Source of the DNA: RGVD01 sp040403075
Lineage (GTDB): Bacteria; Bacteroidota; Bacteroidia; UKL13-3
Assembly: GCA_040403075.1 (NCBI GenBank)
Contig: JBBALJ010000019.1
Location: 1 to 43,959 of the forward strand
Direction: 5' to 3'
Length of the DNA: 43,959 nucleotides
Shown: positions 1 through 7,912 of the stretch, in pieces
How positions within the stretch are numbered: position 1 is the stretch's first letter
Layout of the letters: every line of letters starts with the position of its first letter
The notes under the pieces: generated by a model
Databases searched by the model: none
Seen by the model: only the letters and a program-made list of their open reading frames with translations
Told to the model about the DNA's origin: nothing
Program-made: the position numbers and the translations under genes

Positions 1-19
1 GCTCGAAATGACACTCTCC

Positions 20-442
20 TTACCCAAACCTATTCCTGAATGCTTCTGGTACGTTTACTGTTTTCTTTTCTTTATAGTCGTAACAAATAATACCTGTTTT
101 GGCTTCACATGCTATTTCATTACTTTTGGTTTTGATAAAGCGGTAAAACAAATCAAAACTTCTGCTACCAAATTCAGATGCTGTTACTTCTATCTTTAAC
201 ACATCTCCATAATGACATTCTTTTTTATACACTACGGCCACATCACCCATAATTACTGATGCTCCAGCAAGATCAAACTCAGTATAGCCAAAACTTGCAA
301 GGAACCTTAACCTTGCTTCGTGCATCAAACTCAAGTAGGCATCATTGCTAAGATGATTGCCATAATTAATTTCCGAAATACGAATTTCTAATTCTGTTGA
401 AAATTCAAAATGTGCTGGAAGCTCTAATTTTATGCGTGCCAT
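20..442 (-). CDS. acyl-CoA thioesterase, hotdog fold (4HBT family)
   Basis: A 140-residue protein, the usual length for a single hotdog-fold thioesterase that hydrolyses acyl-CoA or acyl-ACP thioesters in the cytoplasm. Residues 26-37 (INYGNHLSNDAY) match the conserved 4HBT segment leading into the long central helix, and the acidic residue of HEAR (41-44) sits where the catalytic carboxylate is found in this family. There is no signal peptide. It is divergent from the secreted-protein gene at 613, and two abutting palindromes (497-524) lie between them. The ATG at 442 is the only sensible start. The exact substrate cannot be read from the sequence. The family call is firm; the specific reaction is inferred. 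Confidence 0.85.
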   Translation of the reverse strand: MARIKLELPAHFEFSTELEIRISEINYGNHLSNDAYLSLMHEARLRFLASFGYTEFDLAGASVIMGDVAVVYKKECHYGDVLKIEVTASEFGSRSFDLFYRFIKTKSNEIACEAKTGIICYDYKEKKTVNVPEAFRNRFG

Positions 443-496
443 TTGGATTGCAATTTAACTTCTGACACAAGAAGAATTACACAAGTTATACCAAAA

Positions 497-524
497 GCCA
501 AGTACTTGGCAACTAATATTAGTT
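497..524. promoter_or_regulatory. two abutting 14-bp perfect palindromes
   Basis: GCCAAGTACTTGGC (497-510) is directly followed by AACTAATATTAGTT (511-524). Both read the same on both strands. They lie between the divergent thioesterase (start 442) and secreted-protein (start 613) genes, 55 bp upstream of the former and 89 bp upstream of the latter. The position fits operators for a dimeric repressor or activator, but no regulator can be named. Confidence 0.35.
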
Positions 525-612
525 AAACGAAATTAAATTTAGGAGTGATATGGAAAATTTCAATCTTTTTAAATCAAAATTACTTATATATGCCATTGAA
601 AATAAGTAGGCA

Positions 613-1527
613 ATGAAAAAACTTTACATTCTTGGATTATTCACTCTTTCGTTTTTACTAACCAAAGCACAAGCTCCACAAGGGATTCCCTACCAAGCAG
701 CAGCTAGATATGCCAATGGTCAAGCCATAATAAATAAAAGCATCATGGTTAGGTTTAGCATCTTGGATGCAAGCGCTTCAGGAACGGTGTCATACAAAGA
801 AACACACAATACAAGCACCAATTCATTGGGCATATTTAATTTAAACGTTGGCACCGGTAATCCAATTACAGGAAATTTTGGAAGCGTTGATTGGGGGGCA
901 AGTGCAAAATTTTTAAAAGTTGAGTTAGATACTTCAGCCACTGGAAATAATTATACTGATATTGGTACACAACAAATGATGAGCGTGCCTTATGCCCTCT
1001 ATGCTGGCACGGCAGGTAGCGTAAACATAAATACTAATGGTCTATTCACGCATTATATTGGTGAGTTGTTTGGTGGTGGAATTGTAGTGGCAGTATGGAA
1101 AAAAAATGGAACAGAGCATGGAGTGATAGCATCACTTAATGACATAAGTACTGGAGCCACTTATAGCAATGTTACTTTCTCGGCAATTGGCACAGCCCAA
1201 AATTCGAGAGATGGACAAGTAAATACCACTGCAATTGTTGCTCAATCGGGATGCACATCTGGTGCGGCTATTATTTGCGATGCATATAGTAATAGCGGTT
1301 ACAGCGATTGGTACTTACCATCAGCTTGGGAACTAAACCAATGTTATAATGCTGCCACAGTTGTAAATGAAGTTTTGGGTGATGCCAATGGTTTCCAATT
1401 TGGAAGTTATTGGACATCAAATGAGACAGATGCTTCTTACGCTTGGATACAATACTTTGGAAGCGGATATTGTGATGTAAATTTAAAAGGTGGTCAATGC
1501 AGGGTTAGAGCGGTTAGAAGATTTTAA
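613..1527 (+). CDS. secreted protein with C-terminal DUF1566-like (Lcl) domain
   Basis: A 304-residue exported protein. Residues 1-20 form a signal peptide (MKKLYILGLFTLSFLLTKAQ). The next part, opening with PQGIPYQAAARYANGQ, is an N-terminal module seen in many Bacteroidota surface proteins and ends near SVPYALYAGTAG. From about residue 145 the protein matches the DUF1566/Lcl pattern: GGGIVVAVW, a central SDWYLPSAWELN, and a YWTSNE to CRVRAVRRF ending. DUF1566 occurs in cell-surface and fibre-like proteins and is related to C-type lectin folds. No T9SS sorting domain is visible. The gene lies 6 bp upstream of another secreted protein, so the two are probably cotranscribed. A ligand cannot be assigned. 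Confidence 0.75.
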   Translation: MKKLYILGLFTLSFLLTKAQAPQGIPYQAAARYANGQAIINKSIMVRFSILDASASGTVSYKETHNTSTNSLGIFNLNVGTGNPITGNFGSVDWGASAKFLKVELDTSATGNNYTDIGTQQMMSVPYALYAGTAGSVNINTNGLFTHYIGELFGGGIVVAVWKKNGTEHGVIASLNDISTGATYSNVTFSAIGTAQNSRDGQVNTTAIVAQSGCTSGAAIICDAYSNSGYSDWYLPSAWELNQCYNAATVVNEVLGDANGFQFGSYWTSNETDASYAWIQYFGSGYCDVNLKGGQCRVRAVRRF

Positions 1528-1533
1528 GGCAAT

Positions 1534-2316
1534 ATGAAAAGAATTATTCTAGGTTTAATACTCATCATACCGCTTCATTATGCCAATGGACAAAACATTA
1601 GCAGAAGGGCTATCTCTGCCGGAGGAGGCTATTTTAGCAATTCCTCTTTCAATGTAAGTTCAACCTTGGGCGAAACTTTCACAGCCACCATCGGTGGAAA
1701 TCTCGTTGTAAGTCAAGGTTTTCAGCAGAAGGCATCCGTGGATTCGGGTGTGTATTTAAACCTCAACGCTTTTATTCAAGGTTTTTATTTAGGCTCAGGA
1801 CTCATGACCTCATCACTTGGCGACCCATTGATGGCAAATATTGCTGATATTATAACAGTTGAATTACATGATACGAGCTCTGGACACCCACTTTCGTTTA
1901 GTGCAAAAGGATCCTTGCATACTGATGGCACGGCTAGTGTATTGTTTCCTCCATTGTGTGTAGGCAAATATTATTTTATTGTTGTTAAGCATCGCAACTC
2001 GATAGAAACTTGGAGTAGAATACCTGTTTTAATGAGCAATGCTGGAGCAGATTATAACTTTAGTGATGCAGCTAGTAAATCAGCAGGTGATAACCTAGCG
2101 GATATGGGTGATGGTAATTTTGCCATTTTTAGTGGCGACATAACACAAGATGGCTCCGTAGATTTTAACGACTACCCTCCTCTTGACATAAGCAGTAATA
2201 ACGGGGATTTAGGATATTACGAGTCGGATTTAAATGGTGATACATCAGTTGATTTCAACGACTACCCTATCTTAGATATCAATAGCAATTTGGGTATTAT
2301 TGTTTTGGTGCCTTAA
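1534..2316 (+). CDS. secreted protein with two dockerin-like calcium-binding repeats
   Basis: A 260-residue exported protein with a signal peptide (residues 1-19, ending ANGQ). The middle (about 75-175, starting YLNLNAFIQGFYLG) resembles a beta-rich module common in Bacteroidota secreted proteins. The C-terminus holds two near-copies, DGSVDFNDYPPLD and DTSVDFNDYPILD, each preceded by a D-x-x-x-D loop (DITQDG and DLNGDT). This spacing is that of the EF-hand-like loop in type I dockerins and related calcium-binding repeats. No T9SS domain follows. It is the second gene of a pair with the DUF1566 protein at 613 (6 bp apart), which suggests a joint extracellular role. Calcium binding is an inference from the motif; the binding partner, if any, is unknown. 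Confidence 0.65.
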   Translation: MKRIILGLILIIPLHYANGQNISRRAISAGGGYFSNSSFNVSSTLGETFTATIGGNLVVSQGFQQKASVDSGVYLNLNAFIQGFYLGSGLMTSSLGDPLMANIADIITVELHDTSSGHPLSFSAKGSLHTDGTASVLFPPLCVGKYYFIVVKHRNSIETWSRIPVLMSNAGADYNFSDAASKSAGDNLADMGDGNFAIFSGDITQDGSVDFNDYPPLDISSNNGDLGYYESDLNGDTSVDFNDYPILDINSNLGIIVLVP

Positions 2317-2330
2317 TCGAAATTGCTCAA

Positions 2331-2559
2331 GGTTGGTGTTATAGCGAAGCGTCACCAACGATAACGACCTATTTTAAATAATATCAAAATTTTCTGAATC
2401 ACTACTATAGATATTGAATCCCTTCAGGGTTCTAGTTCGCATTTTACATTTAGCCGTAGGTTCTACCTACGGCTATTATTATTTTACCCCTTCGGGGTTT
2501 AGTTAAGTTTGCAATTGATTTGCCCATGGTTGGTGTTATAGCAAAGCGTCATCAACCAT
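2331..2559. repeat. cluster of REP-like hairpins in the miaB upstream gap
   Basis: The 417-bp gap between 2316 and 2734 holds five inverted repeats in a row. The outer two are copies of each other: 2331-2360 (GTTGGTG arms at 2332-2338 and CACCAAC at 2353-2359) and 2526-2559 (ATGGTTGGTG and CATCAACCAT, one G-T mismatch). Between them are CCCTTCAGGG (2420-2429), an 11-bp stem with 3-nt loop (TAGCCGTAGGT 2451-2461 and ACCTACGGCTA 2465-2475), and ACCCCTTCGGGGT (2486-2498). A third, decayed copy of the outer hairpin lies at 16176-16204. The pattern is that of REP/BIME-type non-autonomous repeats. No coding sequence is visible here. Confidence 0.6.
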
Positions 2560-2674
2560 TAATAGATTAATGCAAAACAACATGAATCTTATATAGGCAT
2601 TATCGCATGAGGGCTTTGCAAATGCAAAGTCCAAAGTAAAATTCCAATATATTAAATCTTAAAATCTCCCAAAC

Positions 2675-2697
2675 TTTTCTGCCACTCTGTCAGAAAA
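2675..2697. promoter_or_regulatory. near-perfect palindrome over the miaB promoter
   Basis: Half-sites TTTTCTGCCA (2675-2684) and TGTCAGAAAA (2688-2697) are reverse complements at 9 of 10 positions and are separated by CTC. The core reads CTGnCA-N3-TGnCAG. It sits just upstream of the predicted -7 box, where the -33 box would lie, so a bound protein would compete with RNA polymerase. The binding protein is not identified. Confidence 0.45.
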
Positions 2698-2702
2698 AAG
2701 TC

Positions 2703-2710
2703 TACATTTG
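2703..2710 (+). promoter_or_regulatory. predicted -7 box of the miaB transcript
   Basis: TACATTTG matches the Bacteroidota -7 consensus TAnnTTTG exactly and lies 23 bp before the miaB start codon. The expected -33 position falls inside the palindrome at 2675-2697. Confidence 0.5.
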
Positions 2711-2733
2711 CAGTCCAAATTTTTATCTGAAGA

Positions 2734-4116
2734 ATGAAAGGCGTAACCGCATCAGTGCAGCCCGAGAATGCTACACGAAACTTATATATAGAGACTTATG
2801 GATGTGCCATGAACCTAGCTGACAGCGAGGTTGTGGCAAGTATTATGGCCGACAATGGTTTTAAAACCACCAAAAACATGCTCGATGCAGATGTTGTTTT
2901 TGTAAACACTTGTGCCATTAGAGACAATGCTGAAAGCCATGTTTGGGGTAGATTGAAAGAAATTAAACACACCAAAAAGAGCAATCCAGGAATGATAGTG
3001 GGCGTATTGGGTTGTATGGCCGAGCGCTTAAAAGAAGAGTTAATGGAAAAACAGCAATTGGTGGATATTGTTGTTGGACCTGATGCTTACCGTGATATTC
3101 CTGCTTTGATAGCTAAAGTGGAAGAGGGACAAAAAGCCATTAATGTTCTACTAAGCCGGGAAGAAACCTATGCAGAGATTACTCCAGTTAGGTTAAGCAG
3201 CAATGGAATCAATGCTTACATAAGCATCATGCGTGGTTGCGATAATATGTGTAGCTTCTGTGTTGTGCCATTTACACGAGGCCGCGAAAGAAGTCGTTCA
3301 TCTGCATCCATTTTAAAAGAAGCGCAAGATTTATATAATAATGGGTATAAAGAAGTAAGCCTTCTAGGCCAGAATGTAGACAGCTATAAAGAGGAAAATG
3401 AACAAGGTGAGATTATTTGCAACTTTGCACAATTACTTGAAAAAGTAGCGCTTGTAGCTCCTGATTTGAGGGTTCGTTTCTCATCTTCACACCCTAAAGA
3501 TATTACCGATGATGTGCTTTACACGATGGTGAAATACCCAAATATTTGCAAGCATATCCATTACCCAATGCAACATGGTAATAGCAGGGTATTAAGTATG
3601 ATGAATCGTACTTACGATAGAGAATGGTTCATGAGTAGATTGGATAAAATCCGTGAAATCATGCCTAATTGTGGTATTTCAAGCGATGTAATCGCAGGTT
3701 TCTGTAGTGAAACCGAAGATGAACACAAAGATACTTTGAGCATGTTTGAATATGCCCAGTTTGATTTTGCCTATATGTATACCTATAGCGAAAGGCCTGG
3801 AACCCTTGCTGCACGTAGGTATCCAGACGACATACCCAACGATGTGAAACTTCGCAGGTTGCAAGAGATTATTAATTTACAACATAGCATTAGCATTGCT
3901 AAAAACATCAAACAAGTGGGAAGCACCCATATAGTTTTGATTGAAGGCAACTCTAAAAAATCAGATCAAGATTGGGTAGGAAGAAGCGAAACCAATCATA
4001 CGGTTATTTTCCCTAAAGATGGGATGTACCAAAAAGGTGACTATGTGGCTGTAAAAATTGAACGCTCCACTCAAACCAGTTTGATTGGCAAGGCTATTGA
4101 TAGGTATGTTTATTAA
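2734..4116 (+). CDS. miaB: tRNA-2-methylthio-N6-dimethylallyladenosine synthase MiaB
   Basis: A 460-residue radical-SAM methylthiotransferase that adds the 2-methylthio group to i6A37 of tRNAs reading UNN codons. The N-terminal UPF0004 domain shows the three ligands of the auxiliary iron-sulfur cluster at C24, C60 and C94. The radical-SAM cluster motif CX3CX2C is at C169, C173 and C176 (RGCDNMCSFC), followed by the typical VVPFTRGRERSR. A C-terminal TRAM domain (about 385-455) ends the protein. Length and motif order are those of bacterial MiaB rather than MtaB or RimO. A predicted promoter and a palindrome lie upstream. It is followed after 16 bp by a Fic gene on the same strand, so the downstream genes may be read from this promoter. 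Confidence 0.97.
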   Translation: MKGVTASVQPENATRNLYIETYGCAMNLADSEVVASIMADNGFKTTKNMLDADVVFVNTCAIRDNAESHVWGRLKEIKHTKKSNPGMIVGVLGCMAERLKEELMEKQQLVDIVVGPDAYRDIPALIAKVEEGQKAINVLLSREETYAEITPVRLSSNGINAYISIMRGCDNMCSFCVVPFTRGRERSRSSASILKEAQDLYNNGYKEVSLLGQNVDSYKEENEQGEIICNFAQLLEKVALVAPDLRVRFSSSHPKDITDDVLYTMVKYPNICKHIHYPMQHGNSRVLSMMNRTYDREWFMSRLDKIREIMPNCGISSDVIAGFCSETEDEHKDTLSMFEYAQFDFAYMYTYSERPGTLAARRYPDDIPNDVKLRRLQEIINLQHSISIAKNIKQVGSTHIVLIEGNSKKSDQDWVGRSETNHTVIFPKDGMYQKGDYVAVKIERSTQTSLIGKAIDRYVY

Positions 4117-4132
4117 TTAAAAAATTGGGCGC

Positions 4133-5515
4133 ATGAAGGAAGAACTTAAAGAAAAAATCAATGAAATTAAATCTGAGATAGATTCACTGCGTCCCATTGA
4201 TTCTGAAAGAGAAAAAAGAATTCAACAGAAATTCAGGTTAGATTGGAATTATCACTCTAATAATATTGAAGGTAATAGCTTAACATTTGGTGAAACTAAA
4301 TCATTTTTACTTCATGGAATAACTGCAGATGGTAAGCCCCTTAAGGACCATTTAGATATCAGAGGTCATAATGATGCTTTATTAATTTTAGAGGATGTAA
4401 TTAAAGAAAATAGACCTCTAAATGAAAATTTCATTAGAGAATTACATCAAATAATTTTGCATGAGCCGTATGATAATCCTGCCATAACTCCGGATGGAAA
4501 GGCTAGCAAGCGTAAAATTAACATAGGATCATATAAAAAACAAGCCAATCATGTAGTTACAAAAACAGGAGAAGTTTTTTATTTAGCTTCGCCAGAAGAA
4601 ACTCCGGCCAAAATGAATGATTTGTTAGATTGGTATAATCAAGCAATTGAACAAAGAAAACTTCATCCAGTAGAGATAGCTTCATTGTTACATTATAAGT
4701 TTATCAGAATACATCCGTTTGATGATGGAAATGGACGATTAGCAAGAATTTTAATGAATTTAAGTTTAATGCATTTTGGCATCACTCCAGTTATCATAAA
4801 AACACAAAAAAAGGAAGAGTATTATAGAGCCTTGCAACAAGCTGACGGTGGAGAAGAAGAATTTTTCATAAATTATATTGCTTCACTTTCTATAGATTCC
4901 TTAAGTATGTTTTTAAAGGGAGCAAAAGGTGATGATATAGAAGAAGATGATGATATTGATAAGGAGATAGCTTTGTTGAAGGCTGAATTAGTAAGCAAAA
5001 AAGTTACTGAAACATATTCAATAAATAAAGAAATTGAGATTTTATTTTGGTTAAAAGATAATCTGCTAAAAAGTTTAGATTCAAAAATAATTCAACTAAA
5101 TGAATTATTTGAAGAAAATATCATTGCTGTTCAATCACTAGGTGGAGAGTACTATTTTTCTAGATATAAGAAACAAAACGTAAGTGGAGAAAAATTGATT
5201 GATGAAAAACACTCAATTGATTATTTTATTAGTGAAGCCAAAAATAAGAAAAATGAAACACACGATATTGTAATTAGTCTTTGTGGATTTGATAAGCCTG
5301 GCTATTCTAGATTTAATGTTCAGTCAATTACTAAAGTATATTTCGAGAAATACAGTTTTGTATTATCAATTAATACTTTGAGTGGAATAAACAAAAAACA
5401 CATTTTATACGATGACTTAGCATCAGATTTATCAAAGATCATTAGTGAGGTGGTAAAAATAATTATAGAGGATTTGCTTGAACAGATTAAAAGAAACAAG
5501 GTAGAAATATATTAA
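4133..5515 (+). CDS. Fic family protein (AMPylator type, class II) with long C-terminal region
   Basis: A 460-residue Fic-domain protein. The catalytic motif HPFDDGNGRLAR (194-205) is complete, so it should transfer AMP or a similar nucleotide moiety to a hydroxyl of a target protein. The N-terminal segment carries the inhibitory helix motif SNNIEGN (42-48), the (S/T)xxxE(G/N) signature of class II autoinhibited Fic enzymes. Residues from about 265 to 460 form a second region that starts with an acidic stretch (DDIEEDDDID) and that I do not recognise. The gene is more AT-rich than its neighbours and sits between miaB and a sigma-54 activator, ending directly before the ATG of the latter. This fits insertion into an older operon. 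The target protein is unknown. Confidence 0.88.
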   Translation: MKEELKEKINEIKSEIDSLRPIDSEREKRIQQKFRLDWNYHSNNIEGNSLTFGETKSFLLHGITADGKPLKDHLDIRGHNDALLILEDVIKENRPLNENFIRELHQIILHEPYDNPAITPDGKASKRKINIGSYKKQANHVVTKTGEVFYLASPEETPAKMNDLLDWYNQAIEQRKLHPVEIASLLHYKFIRIHPFDDGNGRLARILMNLSLMHFGITPVIIKTQKKEEYYRALQQADGGEEEFFINYIASLSIDSLSMFLKGAKGDDIEEDDDIDKEIALLKAELVSKKVTETYSINKEIEILFWLKDNLLKSLDSKIIQLNELFEENIIAVQSLGGEYYFSRYKKQNVSGEKLIDEKHSIDYFISEAKNKKNETHDIVISLCGFDKPGYSRFNVQSITKVYFEKYSFVLSINTLSGINKKHILYDDLASDLSKIISEVVKIIIEDLLEQIKRNKVEIY

Positions 5516-6748
5516 ATGAACATACAAGATATAAAACAAAGGTTTGAGATAATAGGCAATTCAACTTTACTTAATTATGCTTTGGTTACTGCTACCAAAG
5601 TGGCTCCAACTGATATAACCGTATTAATAAATGGTGAAAGTGGTGTTGGTAAAGAAGCTTTCAGCAAGGTAATACATGCTTTGAGCAACCGTAAACACGG
5701 TCCTTTTATTGCTGTTAACTGCGGTGCCATCCCTGAAGGTACCATCGACTCAGAATTATTTGGGCATGAGAAAGGATCTTTTACGGGGGCATTGGATACC
5801 CGCAAAGGTTATTTTGAAACTGTTAATGGAGGAACTATTTTCTTAGATGAGGTAGGTGAATTACCCTTAGAAACACAAGCTCGATTACTTCGTGTATTGG
5901 AAAGTGGTGAGTTCATTAAAGTGGGTTCTTCAAAAACCCAAAAAACAGATGTGCGCATTATTGCTGCTACCAATAGAGATTTGTTAGACTATTCTGCTAG
6001 TGGTAAATTCAGAGAAGATTTGTACTACAGACTTTCAACGGTGCCTATCAAAGTGCCATCGTTGCGTGAAAGAAAGGAAGACATCCATTTATTGTTCAGA
6101 AAATTCAGTGCCGACTTTGCTGAAAAATACAAATCAAAACCTGTATTGCTTGATACAGAAGCACAACAATTGCTTATCAATTATAGATGGCCTGGTAATA
6201 TTCGTCAATTAAAAAATGTAGCCGAACAGCTTTCTGTTCTTGATGAAGATAAAAACGTGAATGCCCAAGAATTGATGCAGGTGTTGCCATCAGAAAAATC
6301 AGGTATTCCGGCCTTGTTTACTGGCTTGGGTGGGGAACACTCCAACCTAAGCGAGCGTGATATTTTTTATAAAGTATTGATTGACCTTCGTAAAGATTTG
6401 AATGAATTGAAAGGTGTGGTTTATGGTATGTTGCAAGGTGGAGCAAGTCCAGTTAGCAGCGAATTGATGACGCAAAATCATTTTGCAAACACCTATCAAG
6501 ATACCTCATTCAACAATCCTTCACCACAGGTTCAACCAGTAAATACTGTTGTTGCTAGCAACCCAAACATTATTGAGATAACAGAAGCACAGCCTATTCA
6601 AGAATCTTTATCTTTAGAACAACAAGAGATAGAAATGATTAAAAAGGCTTTGAATAAATACAATGGCAAACGCAAGAAAGCTGCTAACGAATTGGGTATT
6701 TCAGAAAGAACGCTTTATAGAAAAATTAAACAATACGATTTAGAATAA
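5516..6748 (+). CDS. sigma-54-dependent AAA+ transcriptional activator with Fis-type HTH
   Basis: A 410-residue enhancer-binding protein that uses ATP to open sigma-54 (RpoN) promoters. It begins almost at once with the AAA+ domain: Walker A GESGVGKE (40-47), the sigma-54 contact loop GSFTGA (87-92, the common GAFTGA with one change), Walker B IFLDE (108-112) and the WPGNIRQL segment (225-232). The C-terminus is a Fis-type helix-turn-helix (about 383-407, KKAANELGISERTLYRKI). There is no receiver, GAF or PAS domain in front, so activity is not controlled by a fused sensor. Residues 260-370 are a less conserved linker. The start codon follows the Fic stop codon without a gap, which implies translational coupling. 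Confidence 0.93.
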   Translation: MNIQDIKQRFEIIGNSTLLNYALVTATKVAPTDITVLINGESGVGKEAFSKVIHALSNRKHGPFIAVNCGAIPEGTIDSELFGHEKGSFTGALDTRKGYFETVNGGTIFLDEVGELPLETQARLLRVLESGEFIKVGSSKTQKTDVRIIAATNRDLLDYSASGKFREDLYYRLSTVPIKVPSLRERKEDIHLLFRKFSADFAEKYKSKPVLLDTEAQQLLINYRWPGNIRQLKNVAEQLSVLDEDKNVNAQELMQVLPSEKSGIPALFTGLGGEHSNLSERDIFYKVLIDLRKDLNELKGVVYGMLQGGASPVSSELMTQNHFANTYQDTSFNNPSPQVQPVNTVVASNPNIIEITEAQPIQESLSLEQQEIEMIKKALNKYNGKRKKAANELGISERTLYRKIKQYDLE

Positions 6749-6754
6749 GCCACC

Positions 6755-7297
6755 ATGAAATTTATTCAAGATATAAAAACATTTTTTGGTAAACGCAGGC
6801 TTAATCTTCAAGCTGTAAATATCCATAAGAAAAACAAACTCGTTTCGTTCGATCAAATGAATGAAATTGGTATTGTGTATGACGCAGCTAACAAACAAAA
6901 TGAAGAGAATGTGCAGCGCTTTGCTGCTTCATTAAGAGAGTTAGGTAAAAAGGTATTCTTAATGGGTTTTGTAGATGAAAAGGTATTGCCTCATACTAAG
7001 AAAATACATATTCAGTCTGAATTCTTTTGGCAAGAGAAATTGGATGTTTTCAATTTGCCTGATAAAAGTAAAATTGGAAGATTTTTAAGCACACATTTTG
7101 ATTTATTAATAGGTGTCTATTTTGATGATATCCTTCCGCTTCATGCCATGAGTGTATACAGCAAAGCCGACTATAAAATATCGGCCATGCATGAAAATGG
7201 AACACGCTACTTTGATGCGATGATAGACACCAAAAGTAACAAAGACATTGTTAACCTTACACAACAAATATTTCACTACCTTAACGTCATCAAATAA
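6755..7297 (+). CDS. DUF6913 family protein of unknown function
   Basis: A 180-residue soluble protein that matches the DUF6913 pattern known from Bacteroidota: a basic N-terminal helix (KFIQDIKTFFGKRRL), a central Rossmann-like strand order around EIGIVYDAANKQNEE, then a segment ending in FDLLIGVYFDD and a C-terminal helix (IVNLTQQIFHYLNVIK). No signal peptide or membrane segment is seen. It starts 6 bp after the sigma-54 activator and abuts queE. The family assignment is from memory of the sequence pattern, and I do not know a function for it. Confidence 0.65.
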   Translation: MKFIQDIKTFFGKRRLNLQAVNIHKKNKLVSFDQMNEIGIVYDAANKQNEENVQRFAASLRELGKKVFLMGFVDEKVLPHTKKIHIQSEFFWQEKLDVFNLPDKSKIGRFLSTHFDLLIGVYFDDILPLHAMSVYSKADYKISAMHENGTRYFDAMIDTKSNKDIVNLTQQIFHYLNVIK

Positions 7298-7912
7298 TTG
7301 AATTCAAATCATACACATACTTTGCCTGTTATGGAGCATTTTTACACCATACAGGGAGAAGGATATTACACGGGTCATGCAGCCTATTTTATTCGTTTAG
7401 GCGGATGTGATGTGGGATGCGTTTGGTGTGATGTAAAAGAAAGTTGGGAAGCTAATAAACATCCACAATACGAACTTACTGAAATCGTATCCTGGGTTGA
7501 AAAGGCTAATGCAAAACTAGTGGTGATAACGGGTGGCGAACCTCTTATGCATGATTTAACAGCATTAACAGCTATTTTAAAATCAAAAGGCATTCTAACC
7601 AATATTGAAACTTCAGCGGCTCATCCTATGAGTGGCGATTGGGATTGGGTTTGTGTTTCGCCCAAGAAATTCAAAGCCCCACTTCCTGAAAGTATTATTC
7701 ATGCTGATGAACTTAAGGTAGTAATCTTTAACAAATCCGATTTTGATTGGGCTATTGCACATGCCTCTATGGTAAATACGAATTGCAAATTATACCTTCA
7801 ACCAGAATGGGATAAATCCAAAGAAATGCTACCTTTGATTATTGACTTTGTAAAGCAAAATCCGCAATGGAAAATCAGTCTACAAACGCATAAGTTTATG
7901 GGTATAGATTAG
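7298..7912 (+). CDS. queE: 7-carboxy-7-deazaguanine synthase QueE
   Basis: A 204-residue radical-SAM enzyme that converts 6-carboxy-tetrahydropterin to 7-carboxy-7-deazaguanine, a step toward queuosine in tRNA. The motif C37-DVG-C41-VW-C44 is the CX3CX2C cluster of radical-SAM enzymes, preceded by the QueE hallmark HFYTIQGEG (14-22). ITGGEP supplies SAM contacts. The start is probably TTG at 7298, directly after the previous stop, because related proteins have about ten residues before the first internal Met (ATG at 7331). The 3' end overlaps the convergent lipid kinase gene by 4 bp. No other queuosine gene is in the window. Confidence 0.93.
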   Translation: MNSNHTHTLPVMEHFYTIQGEGYYTGHAAYFIRLGGCDVGCVWCDVKESWEANKHPQYELTEIVSWVEKANAKLVVITGGEPLMHDLTALTAILKSKGILTNIETSAAHPMSGDWDWVCVSPKKFKAPLPESIIHADELKVVIFNKSDFDWAIAHASMVNTNCKLYLQPEWDKSKEMLPLIIDFVKQNPQWKISLQTHKFMGID

